18,804 nt of DNA from Actinomyces sp. ICM47. GTDB lineage: Bacteria > Actinomycetota > Actinomycetes > Actinomycetales > Actinomycetaceae. The position numbers and the translations under genes are program-made. The notes under the pieces were generated by a model. The model was not told where the DNA came from, searched no databases, and saw only the letters and a list, made by a program, of their open reading frames with translations. The stretch spans positions 1 through 18,804 of the forward strand of contig NZ_ALCA01000137.1 in assembly GCF_000278725.1 (NCBI RefSeq), in the 5' to 3' direction. Shown here in pieces: positions 6,094 to 16,115 of this stretch (position 1 is the stretch's first letter; each line of letters starts with the position of its first letter).

Positions 6094-7341
6094 ATGACCG
6101 CTCTCGTGTGGGCCGATGCTGCTACCCCGGAGGAGGGTGCCGAGCAGGCTGCGGCTCTGTTTCGTGAAACGTTTGACTATGAGCCGAGGGGCGTGTGGAG
6201 TGCGCCTGGTCGCGTCAACATTATTGGCGAGCATGTGGATTATAACGGGGGGCCGTGTCTGCCGATTGCGTTGCCGCATCGTGCGTTTGTTGCGTTGTCG
6301 CCGCGCGCGGATCGGATGGTGCGTCTTGTGTCGACGCAGACGCGTGCGGCGGTTGATGTGTTGGATTTGGACACGTTGGGTCCGAAGGGTACGCCGGGTG
6401 AGGTGACGAACCATTGGACGGCGTATCTGGCGGGTGTGGCGTGGGCGCTGGATCGGGCTGGGTATGGGCCGTTGCGCGGTTTTGATGCGGCCTTGTGGTC
6501 GTGTGTGCCGCTGGGCGCTGGTCTGTCGTCGAGTGCCGCGTTGGAGTGTGCGACGGCGGTTGCTCTCGATGAGGTGTGCTCGCTGGGTCTGGCGGGCACG
6601 GTTGAGGCCCCCGACGACGAGGGGCGCAAGGTGCTGGTTGAGGCTGCTCAGGCGGCGGAGAATCAGATTGCGGGGGCGAACACGGGTGGGCTGGATCAGA
6701 CGGCATCCCTGCGCTGTCGTGAGGGGCATGCGCTGGCCCTCGACTGCCGCGATATGTCGACGCGCCAGGTTCCCTTCGATTTGGGGGCGGTCGGGCTGGA
6801 GCTTCTCGTCATCGACACGCGTGCCAAGCATTCGCTGGCGGATGGTCAGTACGGGTCGCGCCGCGCGGATTGTGAGGAGTCGGCGCGCATCCTGGGTGTG
6901 GATCAGCTGGTCGATGTGGAGGATGTGGACGAGGCCTCGGCTGCGTTGGGTGGTGAGCGTTTGGCTGCGCGCACTCGCCATGTTGTGTCTGAGATTGCGC
7001 GTACGCGCGCCTTCATCGAGCTGTTGGATGAGGGGCCGCTGGAGGGTGTGCGCGTGGCGGTTGCGGGTGCCCTCATGAATGATTCGCATGACTCGCTGCG
7101 TGACGACTATGAGGTGTCCTGTGAGGAGTTGGATGTGGCCGTGGAGGCGGCGCGAGCTGCGGGCGCGTATGGTGCTCGTATGACGGGCGGCGGTTTTGGC
7201 GGCAGTGCGATTGCGCTTGTCAGTGCGGATGCTGTGCTCGGCGTGGCCCGGGCTGTTGCGGACGCCTACGAGGCGCGTGGTTGGCAGGCTCCTCACTTCA
7301 TCCGGGCTCTGCCGGGTGCGCCAGCGGGGCGGCTGAGCTAA
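6094..7341 (+). CDS. galK: Galactokinase
   Basis: GalK phosphorylates alpha-D-galactose with ATP to galactose-1-phosphate, the first committed Leloir step, in the cytosol. The 415-residue GHMP kinase shows the galactokinase signature GRVNIIGEHVDY (39-50), the GHMP ATP loop GAGLSSSAALE near 140-150, the catalytic Asp in GGLDQTASL (D201) and the C-terminal RMTGGGFGGSAIAL. The ATG at 6094 follows AAGGAGG by five bases and is preferred over an upstream in-frame GTG at 6067. galT and galE are absent from the window, so it is uncoupled from a gal operon. Its coding strand is richer in GTG, TTG, CGT and GGT codons than glyA, mfd or eno, where NNC dominates. Confidence 0.95.
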   Translation: MTALVWADAATPEEGAEQAAALFRETFDYEPRGVWSAPGRVNIIGEHVDYNGGPCLPIALPHRAFVALSPRADRMVRLVSTQTRAAVDVLDLDTLGPKGTPGEVTNHWTAYLAGVAWALDRAGYGPLRGFDAALWSCVPLGAGLSSSAALECATAVALDEVCSLGLAGTVEAPDDEGRKVLVEAAQAAENQIAGANTGGLDQTASLRCREGHALALDCRDMSTRQVPFDLGAVGLELLVIDTRAKHSLADGQYGSRRADCEESARILGVDQLVDVEDVDEASAALGGERLAARTRHVVSEIARTRAFIELLDEGPLEGVRVAVAGALMNDSHDSLRDDYEVSCEELDVAVEAARAAGAYGARMTGGGFGGSAIALVSADAVLGVARAVADAYEARGWQAPHFIRALPGAPAGRLS

Positions 7342-7361
7342 AGAATCCTGAGACGATCCGA

Positions 7362-7396
7362 GGGGCCGGTGCTTCAGCATTTGAAGCACCGGCCCC
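7362..7396 (+). terminator. Hairpin terminator of galK
   Basis: A perfect 15-bp inverted repeat (7362-7376 with 7382-7396) with a five-base loop lies 20 bp after the galK stop. No U-tract follows. Its right arm contains the -35 hexamer of the next promoter. Confidence 0.75.
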
Positions 7397-7410
7397 GGCC
7401 TCGTTACACT
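7381..7410 (+). promoter_or_regulatory. Promoter of the SGNH hydrolase-pth pair
   Basis: TTGAAG (7381-7386) and TACACT (7405-7410) are 18 bp apart, predicting a start near 7417 and a short leader with GGAAGGA at 7432-7438. The -35 is embedded in the galK terminator, so the two elements share bases. Confidence 0.5.
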
Positions 7411-7444
7411 TGAGGGAGCAACGAAAACGCGGGAAGGACGCAAC

Positions 7445-8308
7445 ATGGGGATCGGCAAACGAGCATGGCAGGTGGCGGGCGCGGCGGCTGGCGGTGCGAG
7501 TCTCTTCGGCGGCGGCGTGGCGATTGGGCGTCTGCTGCGCCTCGATTCCCAGCGCGGTGACTACCGTCGGTCCTGGGAGAATCACAATCTGGCCACGCTT
7601 GAGCGCCTGCGTCAGCTTGACGAGCACCCCGAGGGGGAGTCCCCCTACTTGATCGTCTCCCTCGGCGATTCTTCCGTGCAGGGTATGGGTGCCTCGCGCG
7701 TCACCGAGTCCTACCCGGCGCGCCTGGCCTCGGCGATTACGCAGCAGATGGATCGCGAGGTTCTGCTGCTCAACCTGTCCCTGTCGGGTGCCACCATCGA
7801 GTCCGTGGAACTCACTCAGCTCCCGCAGATGCGCGGCTTGGGCCTGCTGGACGGCCCCTACCGCCCCGACCTGGTGACGCTGACTATCGGTGGTAACGAC
7901 GTGATGGCCGAGGATATGGCACCCGGCCAGTTCGAGGAGCGTCTGCGTCGGATCCTGGCTGCGCTGCCGTCCGGCGCCCTCGTCTCCACGATCCCGTCGT
8001 TTGGCATCATGCCGCAGGAGAGCCGCGCGCAGGACATGTCCGACCGCATCCGCGCCGCTGTCGAGGACTCCGACGCGCACCTGGTCGACTTGCGTTCTCT
8101 CACCCAGGAATACTCGCTGCCGACGTACACGTTCGCCTACCACGCGGCGGACTTCTTCCATCCCAATTCGGCCGCCTACGCCAAGTGGGCGCAGCTCTTC
8201 GCCGACGCCTGGGCCGAGTCCCGACGTGAGCCAGCCCCCGTCGCCGAGGACGCCCCCCAGTGGGACATGCTCTCGGCGCGGGTGGCACAATCGGAGTATG
8301 ACGACTGA
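7445..8308 (+). CDS. SGNH/GDSL-type hydrolase, membrane-anchored or exported
   Basis: A 287-residue SGNH hydrolase (esterase/lipase-like). Block I is SLGDSSVQG with nucleophile S76, block III is IGGND (N151), and block V is DFFHPN with D236 and H239, so the catalytic set is complete. A hydrophobic Gly/Ala-rich stretch at about 8-30, preceded by K/R residues, looks like an uncleaved signal anchor, which would place the enzyme on the outer face of the membrane. The substrate is unknown; relatives deacylate lipids or glycans. GGAAGGA at 7432-7438 supports the ATG. The 3' end overlaps pth by 11 bases, which suggests co-expression rather than shared function. Confidence 0.9.
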   Translation: MGIGKRAWQVAGAAAGGASLFGGGVAIGRLLRLDSQRGDYRRSWENHNLATLERLRQLDEHPEGESPYLIVSLGDSSVQGMGASRVTESYPARLASAITQQMDREVLLLNLSLSGATIESVELTQLPQMRGLGLLDGPYRPDLVTLTIGGNDVMAEDMAPGQFEERLRRILAALPSGALVSTIPSFGIMPQESRAQDMSDRIRAAVEDSDAHLVDLRSLTQEYSLPTYTFAYHAADFFHPNSAAYAKWAQLFADAWAESRREPAPVAEDAPQWDMLSARVAQSEYDD

Positions 8309-8900
8309 CGGACCGTGGCTCGTCGTCGGGTTGGGTAACCCCGGCGCGCAGTATGCCTCCACTCGACACAACGTCGGGTATTTGACCCTCGACGTGCTGG
8401 CCGCGCGCGGCGGTGCGACCTTGACATCGCACCGCTCGCGTACACACACTGCCGACGTGCGCCTCGGGATCGGCCCGGGTGGCGTGCCCGGCCCCCGCGT
8501 GCTTCTCGCGCGCTCGGACAGCTACATGAACACCTCGGGCGGCCCGATCAGTGCGCTCGCCTCCTTCCTGAAGGTCCCCCCGGCTCGTATTCTCGTCATT
8601 CACGACGACATGGACCTGCCCGCGCACACCCTGCGCCTGAAGGTCGGCGGGGGAGAGGGCGGCCACAACGGCCTGAAGTCCCTCACCCAGCACCTGCATA
8701 CCCGTGATTACGCGCGCCTGCGCATCGGTGTCGGGCGTCCCCCGGGGCGCATGGATCCCGCCGACTATGTGCTGGCCGCCCTGCCCTCCAAGGAACGCCC
8801 CGACTGGGACGTGACCTTCGAGCAGGCAGCTGACGTCGTCGAAGACATCGTGACCAAGGGTTTTGCCCCCACCCAGATGATCCTGCACACCGGGTCCTGA
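8298..8900 (+). CDS. pth: Peptidyl-tRNA hydrolase
   Basis: Pth cleaves the ester bond of peptidyl-tRNAs dropped from stalled ribosomes, recycling tRNA; it is essential and cytosolic. The 200-residue protein has N14 in VGLGNPG, catalytic H24 in RHNVG, N78 in DSYMNTSGG, D103 in HDDMDLP and GGGEGGHNGLKS. The ATG at 8298 overlaps the end of the SGNH gene by 11 bases. GGAG at 8293-8296 is only one base away, so initiation probably relies on translational coupling. In many actinobacteria pth lies near mfd, as it does here. Confidence 0.97.
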   Translation: MTTDGPWLVVGLGNPGAQYASTRHNVGYLTLDVLAARGGATLTSHRSRTHTADVRLGIGPGGVPGPRVLLARSDSYMNTSGGPISALASFLKVPPARILVIHDDMDLPAHTLRLKVGGGEGGHNGLKSLTQHLHTRDYARLRIGVGRPPGRMDPADYVLAALPSKERPDWDVTFEQAADVVEDIVTKGFAPTQMILHTGS

Positions 8901-8904
8901 ACAA

Positions 8905-8930
8905 GGTGGTGCCCCACGTTGGGCACCACC
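8905..8930 (+). terminator. Hairpin between pth and mfd
   Basis: The 10-bp perfect arms 8905-8914 and 8921-8930 enclose a six-base loop just after the pth stop. No U-tract follows. It may terminate the upstream transcript or attenuate read-through into mfd. Confidence 0.55.
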
Positions 8931-8957
8931 GCGTACCCTCACCGCGAAAGGCAGCGC

Positions 8958-11900
8958 GTGCTACTTACCGGACTCCTCCCGGACATCTCTACCGATCCCG
9001 CGATCGAAACGGCCACCGACTCCATCGAGGCGGGCCGCTCGGGCACAATCGTTGCCCCCGTCGGTATTCGGCCGCCCCTCCTCGCGACCGTCGCCACGCG
9101 CGCGGCAACGCCGCTCGTGGTCCTCACCGCCACCGGGCGCGACGCCGAGACGCTGACCAACGCCCTGGCCTCGTGGATCCCGGGTGTCGCGATGCTGCCC
9201 GCGTGGGAGACCCTGCCCCACGAGCGTCTCTCGCCCCAGGTCGACACGATGGCACGGCGCATCGCCGTCCTGCGCCGCCTCGTCCACCCGGTGGCCGGAG
9301 ACGAGAGCGCGGGCCCGATCTCGGTCCTCGTCGTCCCCATTCGCGCGTTCCTCCAGCCGATCATCTCCGGCCTGGCGGACCTCGAACCCGTGCGTGTGCG
9401 CACCGGCGACATCCTGGACCTCACGGACGTCACGAACCGACTGGCCGAGCTCGGATACGAGCGCGTCGACATGGTCGAAGGACGCGGCCAGATGAGCGTG
9501 CGTGGCGGCATCCTCGACGTGTTCCCGCCCCAGGAACCCCACCCCCTGCGCGTCGAGCTGTGGGGCGACGAGGTCGACGACATCCGCGCCTTCTCCGTCT
9601 CCGACCAGCGAACCCTCGGCGAGGCCACCGACGGGGTGTGGGCCGTGCCCTGCCGCGAACTGCTCCTGACCCAGGCCGTGCGCGCCCGCGCCCGCGAGGC
9701 CGCCGACCGCCTGCCCGGTGCCGCCGAGATGCTCAGCCTCGCCGCCGAAGGAATCGCGGCCCCCGGCATCGAATCCCTGGCCCCCATCCTGGTGTCCGGC
9801 ATGGACTCCCTCCTTGACCTGCTGCCCGCAGGCTCACCGATCCTCGCCTCCGACCCCGAACGCATCCGTGCTCGCGCCGCCGACCTCGTCGCCACGACCG
9901 AGGAGTTCCTCGCCGCCGCGTGGAGCGCCGCAGCCGGGGGAGCCGACACCCCCCTCGAGGCCTCCAAGGCCTCGTTCCTCGACCTGGGGGACCTGTGGGG
10001 GAGCGGGACGCGCCCCTGGTGGGAACTCACCGACCTGCCGCCCGCCGACCTCGCCTCCGCCATCGACGAGGCCGACTCGCCCTCAGCGGACGGCCCTGCC
10101 CCCGTCGTCGTCTCGCCCACCCTCATGCGCGTAGGTGCCCGCGACGTGCACCCCTACCGCGGGGACTTCGCCCGCGCCGCCGCCGACCTCACCGACCTGG
10201 CCAGAGACGGCTGGCGCATCGTCGTCACCACCGAAGGCCCCGGCCCCGGCCGACGCATCCGCTCCATCCTCACCGACGCCTCGTGCCCGGCCGCGCTCGC
10301 GGACAACGTGGAAGCGCAGCCCGACCCCGGCCTCGTTACGATCACGACCGCGCAGGCCGGCGTCGGCTTCGTTGCGCCCCACCTGAAACTCGCGATCCTC
10401 ACCGAGGGAGACCTGACCGGTCGCGTCGGAGCCACCACGCGCGACATGCGGCGCATGCCCTCGCGCAGGCGCAAGGGTGTCGACCCCCTGACCCTGCACC
10501 CCGGTGACTACATTGTCCACGACCAGCACGGCATCGGGCGTTTCATCGAGCTGGTCTCCCGCACAATCGGGCGTGGGGACGCGGCCTCCACGCGCGACTA
10601 CCTGGTCATCGAGTACGCGCCCTCCAAGCGTGGCCAGCCCGCCGACCGGCTCTTCGTGCCCACCGACGCGCTCGACCAGATCTCCAAGTACACGGGATCC
10701 GACGAACCCTCCCTCACCAAGATGGGTGGTGCTGACTGGGCGAAGACGAAGGCTCGCGCGAAGAAGGCCGTCAACGAGGTCGCCAAGGAACTCATCCGCC
10801 TGTACGCCGTGCGCCAGCAGACCAAGGGGCACGCCTTCGGACCCGACACGCCCTGGCAGCGCGAACTCGAGGACGCCTTCCCCTACGTCGAGACACCCGA
10901 CCAGCTCGTCACCATCGATGAGGTCAAGGCCGACATGGAAAAACCCGTCCCCATGGACCGCCTGCTCACCGGCGACGTCGGCTACGGAAAGACCGAAATC
11001 GCCGTGCGCGCCGCCTTTAAAGCCATCCAGGACGGCTACCAGGTTGCGGTCCTCGTGCCCACGACCCTGCTGGTCACCCAGCACGCGGAGACCTTCGCCG
11101 AACGCTACGCCGGGTTCCCCGTGCACATCGGCACCCTCTCGCGCTTCTCCACCCCGAAGGAAACCGAAGAGGTCAAGGCGGGGCTGGCCTCGGGCAAAAT
11201 CGACCTGGTCATCGGCACGCACTCCCTGCTGACCGGCACCGTCTCCTTCAAGAAGCTCGGCCTGGTCATCATCGACGAGGAACAGCGCTTCGGCGTCGAA
11301 CACAAGGAAACCCTCAAAGCCCTGCGCACCGACGTGGACGTCCTATCCATGTCCGCCACCCCCATCCCACGCACCCTCGAGATGGCGATCTCCGGCATCC
11401 GCGAGATGTCGATCCTCCAGACCCCGCCCGAAGAACGCCAGCCCGTCCTGACCTTCGTCGGCGCCTACACGGATGCCCAGGTCAGCGCCGCAATCCGGCG
11501 CGAGCTGCTGCGCGATGGACAGGTGTTCTACGTGCACAACCGTGTCGACTCGATCTCCTCGGTCGCCGCCCACATCTCCGAGCTGGTCCCCGAGGCCCGC
11601 GTGCGCACCGCCCACGGCAAGATGAACGAACACCAGCTCGAGGCCGTCATCCAGGACTTCTGGAACCACGAGTTCGACGTCCTCGTGTGCACGACCATCG
11701 TCGAAACCGGCCTAGACATCTCCAACGCGAACACGCTCATCGTTGACCGCGCCGACACCTTCGGTCTCTCCCAGCTCCACCAGCTGCGCGGGCGCGTCGG
11801 ACGAGGCCGCGAACGCGCCTACGCGTACTTCTTCTACCCGGGTGATAAGGCCCTGACCGAGACCGCGCACGAGCGCCTGAAAACAATCGCGGCGAACACC

Positions 11901-12536
11901 GAGCTGGGCGCGGGCTTGGCCGTGGCCCAGCGCGACCTTGAGATCCGAGGTGCCGGTAACCTCCTGGGTGGCGCCCAGTCCGGCCATGTCGAAGGCGTCG
12001 GATTCGACCTGTACGTGCGCATGGTCTCCGACGCCGTGGCCGCCTACCGGGGCGATGCACCCGCGGAAAAGGCGGACGTGCGCATGGACCTGCAGGTGGA
12101 TGCGCACATTCCTGAGGGCTACGTGCGCGGCGAACGCCTGCGCCTCGAGGTCTACGCCAAGATCGCGGCCACGACCACCCCCGAGCAGGAGAAGGACGTG
12201 CGCGAGGAACTCGTCGACCGCTACGGCCCGATTCCTCCCCAGGTCGACCTGCTCTTCGCGGTCGCCCGCCTGCGCGAGACCGTGCGCCGCGCGGGGATTA
12301 CGGAGATTGTCACTCAGGGCAAGTACCTGCGCGTCTCGCCCGTCGAGCTGCGCGACTCCCAGGTGATGCGCCTCAAACGCCTGCATCCGGGCACGGTCAT
12401 CAAGGCCGCTGTCCGTCAGGTCCTCGTGCCCCTCCCGCTCACCTCGCGCGTCGGCGGGGCCCCGCTCACCGATGGCCCGCTCCTGGAGTGGGTGGAGACG
12501 CTGGTGACCAAGATCCTTGTGCCTTTTGGCGAGTAG
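8958..12536 (+). CDS. mfd: Transcription-repair coupling factor
   Basis: Mfd is an ATP-driven DNA translocase that removes RNA polymerase stalled at lesions and recruits UvrA. The 1192 residues are close to the usual family length. Order: UvrB-like N-terminal module, CarD-like polymerase-interacting domain from about 509 (HPGDYIVHDQHGIGRF), helicase lobe 1 with Walker A GDVGYGKTE (about 673) and DEEQ (773-776), LSMSATPIPRTLEM, the translocation segment GIREMSILQTPPEER, lobe 2 with QLHQLRGRVGRGRERAYAY, and a C-terminal TRCF domain. The GTG start at 8958 has AAAGG at 8947-8951 with a six-base gap. An in-frame TTG at 8919 lies inside the preceding hairpin and is rejected. Confidence 0.97.
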   Translation: MLLTGLLPDISTDPAIETATDSIEAGRSGTIVAPVGIRPPLLATVATRAATPLVVLTATGRDAETLTNALASWIPGVAMLPAWETLPHERLSPQVDTMARRIAVLRRLVHPVAGDESAGPISVLVVPIRAFLQPIISGLADLEPVRVRTGDILDLTDVTNRLAELGYERVDMVEGRGQMSVRGGILDVFPPQEPHPLRVELWGDEVDDIRAFSVSDQRTLGEATDGVWAVPCRELLLTQAVRARAREAADRLPGAAEMLSLAAEGIAAPGIESLAPILVSGMDSLLDLLPAGSPILASDPERIRARAADLVATTEEFLAAAWSAAAGGADTPLEASKASFLDLGDLWGSGTRPWWELTDLPPADLASAIDEADSPSADGPAPVVVSPTLMRVGARDVHPYRGDFARAAADLTDLARDGWRIVVTTEGPGPGRRIRSILTDASCPAALADNVEAQPDPGLVTITTAQAGVGFVAPHLKLAILTEGDLTGRVGATTRDMRRMPSRRRKGVDPLTLHPGDYIVHDQHGIGRFIELVSRTIGRGDAASTRDYLVIEYAPSKRGQPADRLFVPTDALDQISKYTGSDEPSLTKMGGADWAKTKARAKKAVNEVAKELIRLYAVRQQTKGHAFGPDTPWQRELEDAFPYVETPDQLVTIDEVKADMEKPVPMDRLLTGDVGYGKTEIAVRAAFKAIQDGYQVAVLVPTTLLVTQHAETFAERYAGFPVHIGTLSRFSTPKETEEVKAGLASGKIDLVIGTHSLLTGTVSFKKLGLVIIDEEQRFGVEHKETLKALRTDVDVLSMSATPIPRTLEMAISGIREMSILQTPPEERQPVLTFVGAYTDAQVSAAIRRELLRDGQVFYVHNRVDSISSVAAHISELVPEARVRTAHGKMNEHQLEAVIQDFWNHEFDVLVCTTIVETGLDISNANTLIVDRADTFGLSQLHQLRGRVGRGRERAYAYFFYPGDKALTETAHERLKTIAANTELGAGLAVAQRDLEIRGAGNLLGGAQSGHVEGVGFDLYVRMVSDAVAAYRGDAPAEKADVRMDLQVDAHIPEGYVRGERLRLEVYAKIAATTTPEQEKDVREELVDRYGPIPPQVDLLFAVARLRETVRRAGITEIVTQGKYLRVSPVELRDSQVMRLKRLHPGTVIKAAVRQVLVPLPLTSRVGGAPLTDGPLLEWVETLVTKILVPFGE

Positions 12537-12556
12537 TGCCTGTGGTGGAATACACT
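12526..12556 (+). promoter_or_regulatory. Possible promoter of the lipoprotein gene
   Basis: TTGGCG (12526-12531, overlapping the end of mfd) and TACACT (12551-12556) are 19 bp apart. A start near 12563 would give a leader of about 34 bases ending in GAGGAAGGA (12582-12590). The spacing is slightly long. Confidence 0.35.
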
Positions 12557-12596
12557 GGTCCTATTGCGTCGCAACACATCTGAGGAAGGAACGCTC

Positions 12597-13208
12597 GTGC
12601 GCTACACACGCCAGCTGGCATCCACCGCCCTGATTGTGGCCGCAGGACTGGGAATGGGGGCGTGCTCCACCCATCCCGGCGCTGCCGTCATCACCTCGTC
12701 GGGAGTCACATACTCCAACGCGGACATCAAGGAAGCCGCCCAGGAGCTGTTCGACATGAAGCTCACGAAGTCAGTGGATACCGAGTATGGGATCCGTACG
12801 AGTCTGATGAATAGTGAAGCCCTGGCCGCCGCAGGTGCCAGCGTGGGCATTACCGTCACCGACGAACAGGTTGACGCGCTGATCGCGCAGGACGTCGCAC
12901 AGGCTGGAGGCACTGTGCCCGCCACAATGGGGCGTGCGACCCGTGCCATCTTCGAATCTGAGACGATCAGTCAGCTTATCAACGCGCAGGCTCAGGTCGA
13001 CCCGACGGCTGGAAAGATCGCATCCGCCGCCCTGGCAGAGGCGCAGAAGAACTCCGGTGCCATCCTCAACCCGCGCTTCGTTCAGCCCTCCCTCGGCGGA
13101 ACCAACACCCCGGAGGTCCCATTGTACGGAGACGCAGTCGCCGCTCCGAAGGACCCCGACGTGTCCTCGCTGATGGGCGGGGGAACGAATGGCCCTAAGA
13201 CGCAGTGA
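12597..13208 (+). CDS. Putative lipoprotein with SurA-N-like region
   Basis: A 203-residue exported protein. The N-terminus has basic residues, a hydrophobic core and a lipobox-like MGAC, predicting lipidation at C23. The body resembles the N-terminal chaperone region of SurA/PrsA-type foldases (helical, with an ITVTDEQVDALIAQ segment). No parvulin PPIase domain follows; the tail is Gly/Pro/Ser/Asn-rich and low complexity. The GTG at 12597 is preferred because GAGGAAGGA lies six bases upstream and the signal peptide then starts cleanly; an ATT at 12564 would add a non-signal extension. In mycobacteria the equivalent interval between mfd and eno holds mazG and the lipoprotein lpqU; here only this gene is present. 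The role is inferred at best. Confidence 0.75.
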   Translation: MRYTRQLASTALIVAAGLGMGACSTHPGAAVITSSGVTYSNADIKEAAQELFDMKLTKSVDTEYGIRTSLMNSEALAAAGASVGITVTDEQVDALIAQDVAQAGGTVPATMGRATRAIFESETISQLINAQAQVDPTAGKIASAALAEAQKNSGAILNPRFVQPSLGGTNTPEVPLYGDAVAAPKDPDVSSLMGGGTNGPKTQ

Positions 13209-13214
13209 CGCACG

Positions 13215-13288
13215 TGTGAGTGTTCGCTCACAGTAGGCGGGGGACTAATGTCGCTTGTCCGGCGTCGCGCATAGGAGCGTTTCGCTCC
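13215..13288. other. Two small hairpins in the eno leader
   Basis: TGTGAG/CTCACA (13215-13220 with 13227-13232) and GGAGCG-TTT-CGCTCC (13274-13288) lie between the lipoprotein stop and the eno start. The first could be a weak terminator of the lipoprotein gene. The second could shape the 5' leader of eno. TAATGT at 13246-13251 could be a -10 box with TTCGCT (13223-13228) 17 bp upstream. I found no known riboswitch class here. Confidence 0.35.
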
Positions 13289-13319
13289 AAACAATAAGAC
13301 GTCGCCTCATCGGGGGTGA

Positions 13320-14666
<1,347 letters not shown>

Positions 14667-14688
14667 GCCTAGGCAACTAGCCGCATAG

Positions 14689-14726
14689 CTCCGCGCGGGT
14701 CCGCAAGGATCCGCGCGGAGTTTTTT
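14689..14726 (+). terminator. Rho-independent terminator of eno
   Basis: The 14-bp arms 14689-14702 and 14707-14720 pair with a single G-U, are capped by a GCAA (GNRA) tetraloop and are followed by six T residues. It is the only classical U-tract terminator in the window, fitting a highly expressed gene. Confidence 0.95.
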
Positions 14727-14775
14727 CACGGCGTGGAACCAGGCCAAAATCGCCCCGATAGGGCACGATAGAAGA

Positions 14776-15549
14776 ATGGCTAGTCGTCGTCCCTCCTCCC
14801 GCCCATCCCCGCGTCGTCGCGCGTCCTCCTCTGACGGGGCGCGTTCGACGCGCGAGATCAACGCGGAAAAGTCACGTCAGCGCCGGGCTGCCGCACAGGC
14901 TGCAAAGAAAGACGAGGCCTCGGCGCGGGGAAAGAAGAAAGCCAGCAAAGCGGATCGCAAGAAAGCCGGGCGTACTCAGTCGGATTCCACGAAGGCAACC
15001 GCGTCCTCGGCCCGTGAGCGACTGGCCGCACGCACTCGTGAACGCGGTGCGAAGCGAATGCCGCGCGAGAATGGCAACATCCTGTCGATCGGCGGCTTGG
15101 ACGTGTCCACGCGGCTAGTCGTCGTCATGGTCGTCGCGGCGATCCTCTCGGTCATGCTCGTGCCCAGCCTCTTCCAGTGGTGGCAGCAGGAGCGCGAACT
15201 CGTGCAGATCAAGTCACAGGTCGCTGAGCAGCAGAAGAAGAACGCCGACATGCAGCGTCAGCTTGACCTGTGGAACGATCCCGACTACATCTCGACGCAG
15301 GCACGCGAACGCCTGGGATACGTGCGTCCGGGTGAAACTCAATACACGGTGGTTGATCCGGGGCCGCAATATCAGGACTCCGCCATGGCTGCTGCGGCGA
15401 CACCCACCGGACCCGCACGCCCCTGGGTGCAGCAGGTCGCTATCCTAGTGGGGAAGGCGGACCAGCCGCCCACCTCGAATCCCATCCCGTCTGCTGATAC
15501 CAGCGAGTCGGGACAGGGGAACACCACCGGCGAAGAAAGCGAAGAATGA
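14776..15549 (+). CDS. FtsB/DivIC-type septum formation initiator
   Basis: A 257-residue bitopic membrane protein of the septum-formation initiator family, which joins FtsL and FtsQ in the divisome. Residues 1-110 form a long, highly basic, Ser/Ala/Lys/Arg-rich disordered cytoplasmic tail, longer than in FtsB itself but common in actinobacteria. A single transmembrane helix spans about 113-136, followed by a coiled coil (about 137-166) and the hallmark ARERLGYVRPGE (176-187). The C-terminus is Pro/Ser/Thr/Glu-rich. It follows eno, as in mycobacteria and streptomycetes. The Shine-Dalgarno before the ATG is weak. Its ATGA overlap with the next gene implies co-translation. Confidence 0.9.
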   Translation: MASRRPSSRPSPRRRASSSDGARSTREINAEKSRQRRAAAQAAKKDEASARGKKKASKADRKKAGRTQSDSTKATASSARERLAARTRERGAKRMPRENGNILSIGGLDVSTRLVVVMVVAAILSVMLVPSLFQWWQQERELVQIKSQVAEQQKKNADMQRQLDLWNDPDYISTQARERLGYVRPGETQYTVVDPGPQYQDSAMAAAATPTGPARPWVQQVAILVGKADQPPTSNPIPSADTSESGQGNTTGEESEE

Positions 15550-16055
15550 GCCTCGTTAACACCACGGACGCCACCGAAGCGGACCTTGAGGTCCTGCGCG
15601 ACCAGCTGGGCCGCGTGCCCCGAGGCGTCGTCGGTATCGCCGCGCGCTGCGTGTGCGGGCGTCCCACGGTCGTCGCAACGGCTCCGCGCCTGCCCGACGG
15701 GACTCCGTTTCCCACGACCTACTACCTGACCCACCCGGCCGCCGTCAAGGGTGCCTCGACGCTTGAGGCCGAGCACGTCATGGAAACCCTCAACGAGGAA
15801 CTCGCCGCCGACGAGGAGCTGCGAGCCGCTTACGCGCGCGCCCACCAGGCCTACATCGACGCGCGCCTGACCTTGGGTGACGTCCCCGAGATTTCCGGCG
15901 TCAGCGCCGGCGGCATGCCCACGCGCGTCAAGTGCCTGCACGCCCTCGTTGGCCATTCCCTGGCCGCGGGTCCCGGCGTGAACCCTATCGGAGACCGGGC
16001 ACTCGCAATGCTGGAGGAACGCGGTCTCTTTTCGACCGCGCGCTGCTCCTGCTGA
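15546..16055 (+). CDS. DUF501 family protein
   Basis: A 169-residue protein of the DUF501 family, widely conserved in actinobacteria between the ftsB/divIC-like gene and ppx, with no established activity. Visible features are GRVPRGVVGIAARCVCGRP near 22-40 with paired cysteines (C35, C37), a THP motif (62-64), and the conserved block GGMPTRVKCLHALVGHSLA (122-140) followed by GPGVNPIGD. The Cys/His content (C35, C37, C130, H132, H137, C167, C169) could bind a metal or an Fe-S cluster; this is speculation. Its start overlaps the preceding stop by four bases (ATGA), so the two proteins are probably made together. Confidence 0.9.
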   Translation: MSLVNTTDATEADLEVLRDQLGRVPRGVVGIAARCVCGRPTVVATAPRLPDGTPFPTTYYLTHPAAVKGASTLEAEHVMETLNEELAADEELRAAYARAHQAYIDARLTLGDVPEISGVSAGGMPTRVKCLHALVGHSLAAGPGVNPIGDRALAMLEERGLFSTARCSC

Positions 16056-16115
16056 CCGCGCCCACCGAAGCTAGCCCCGGCCTCGTCCGGGACGACACAC
16101 ACGAGAAACGAAGCG

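Noticed and set aside
8919..8957. TTG start extending mfd by 13 codons
   Set aside because: The TTG lies inside the hairpin after pth and has no Shine-Dalgarno; the GTG at 8958 does.
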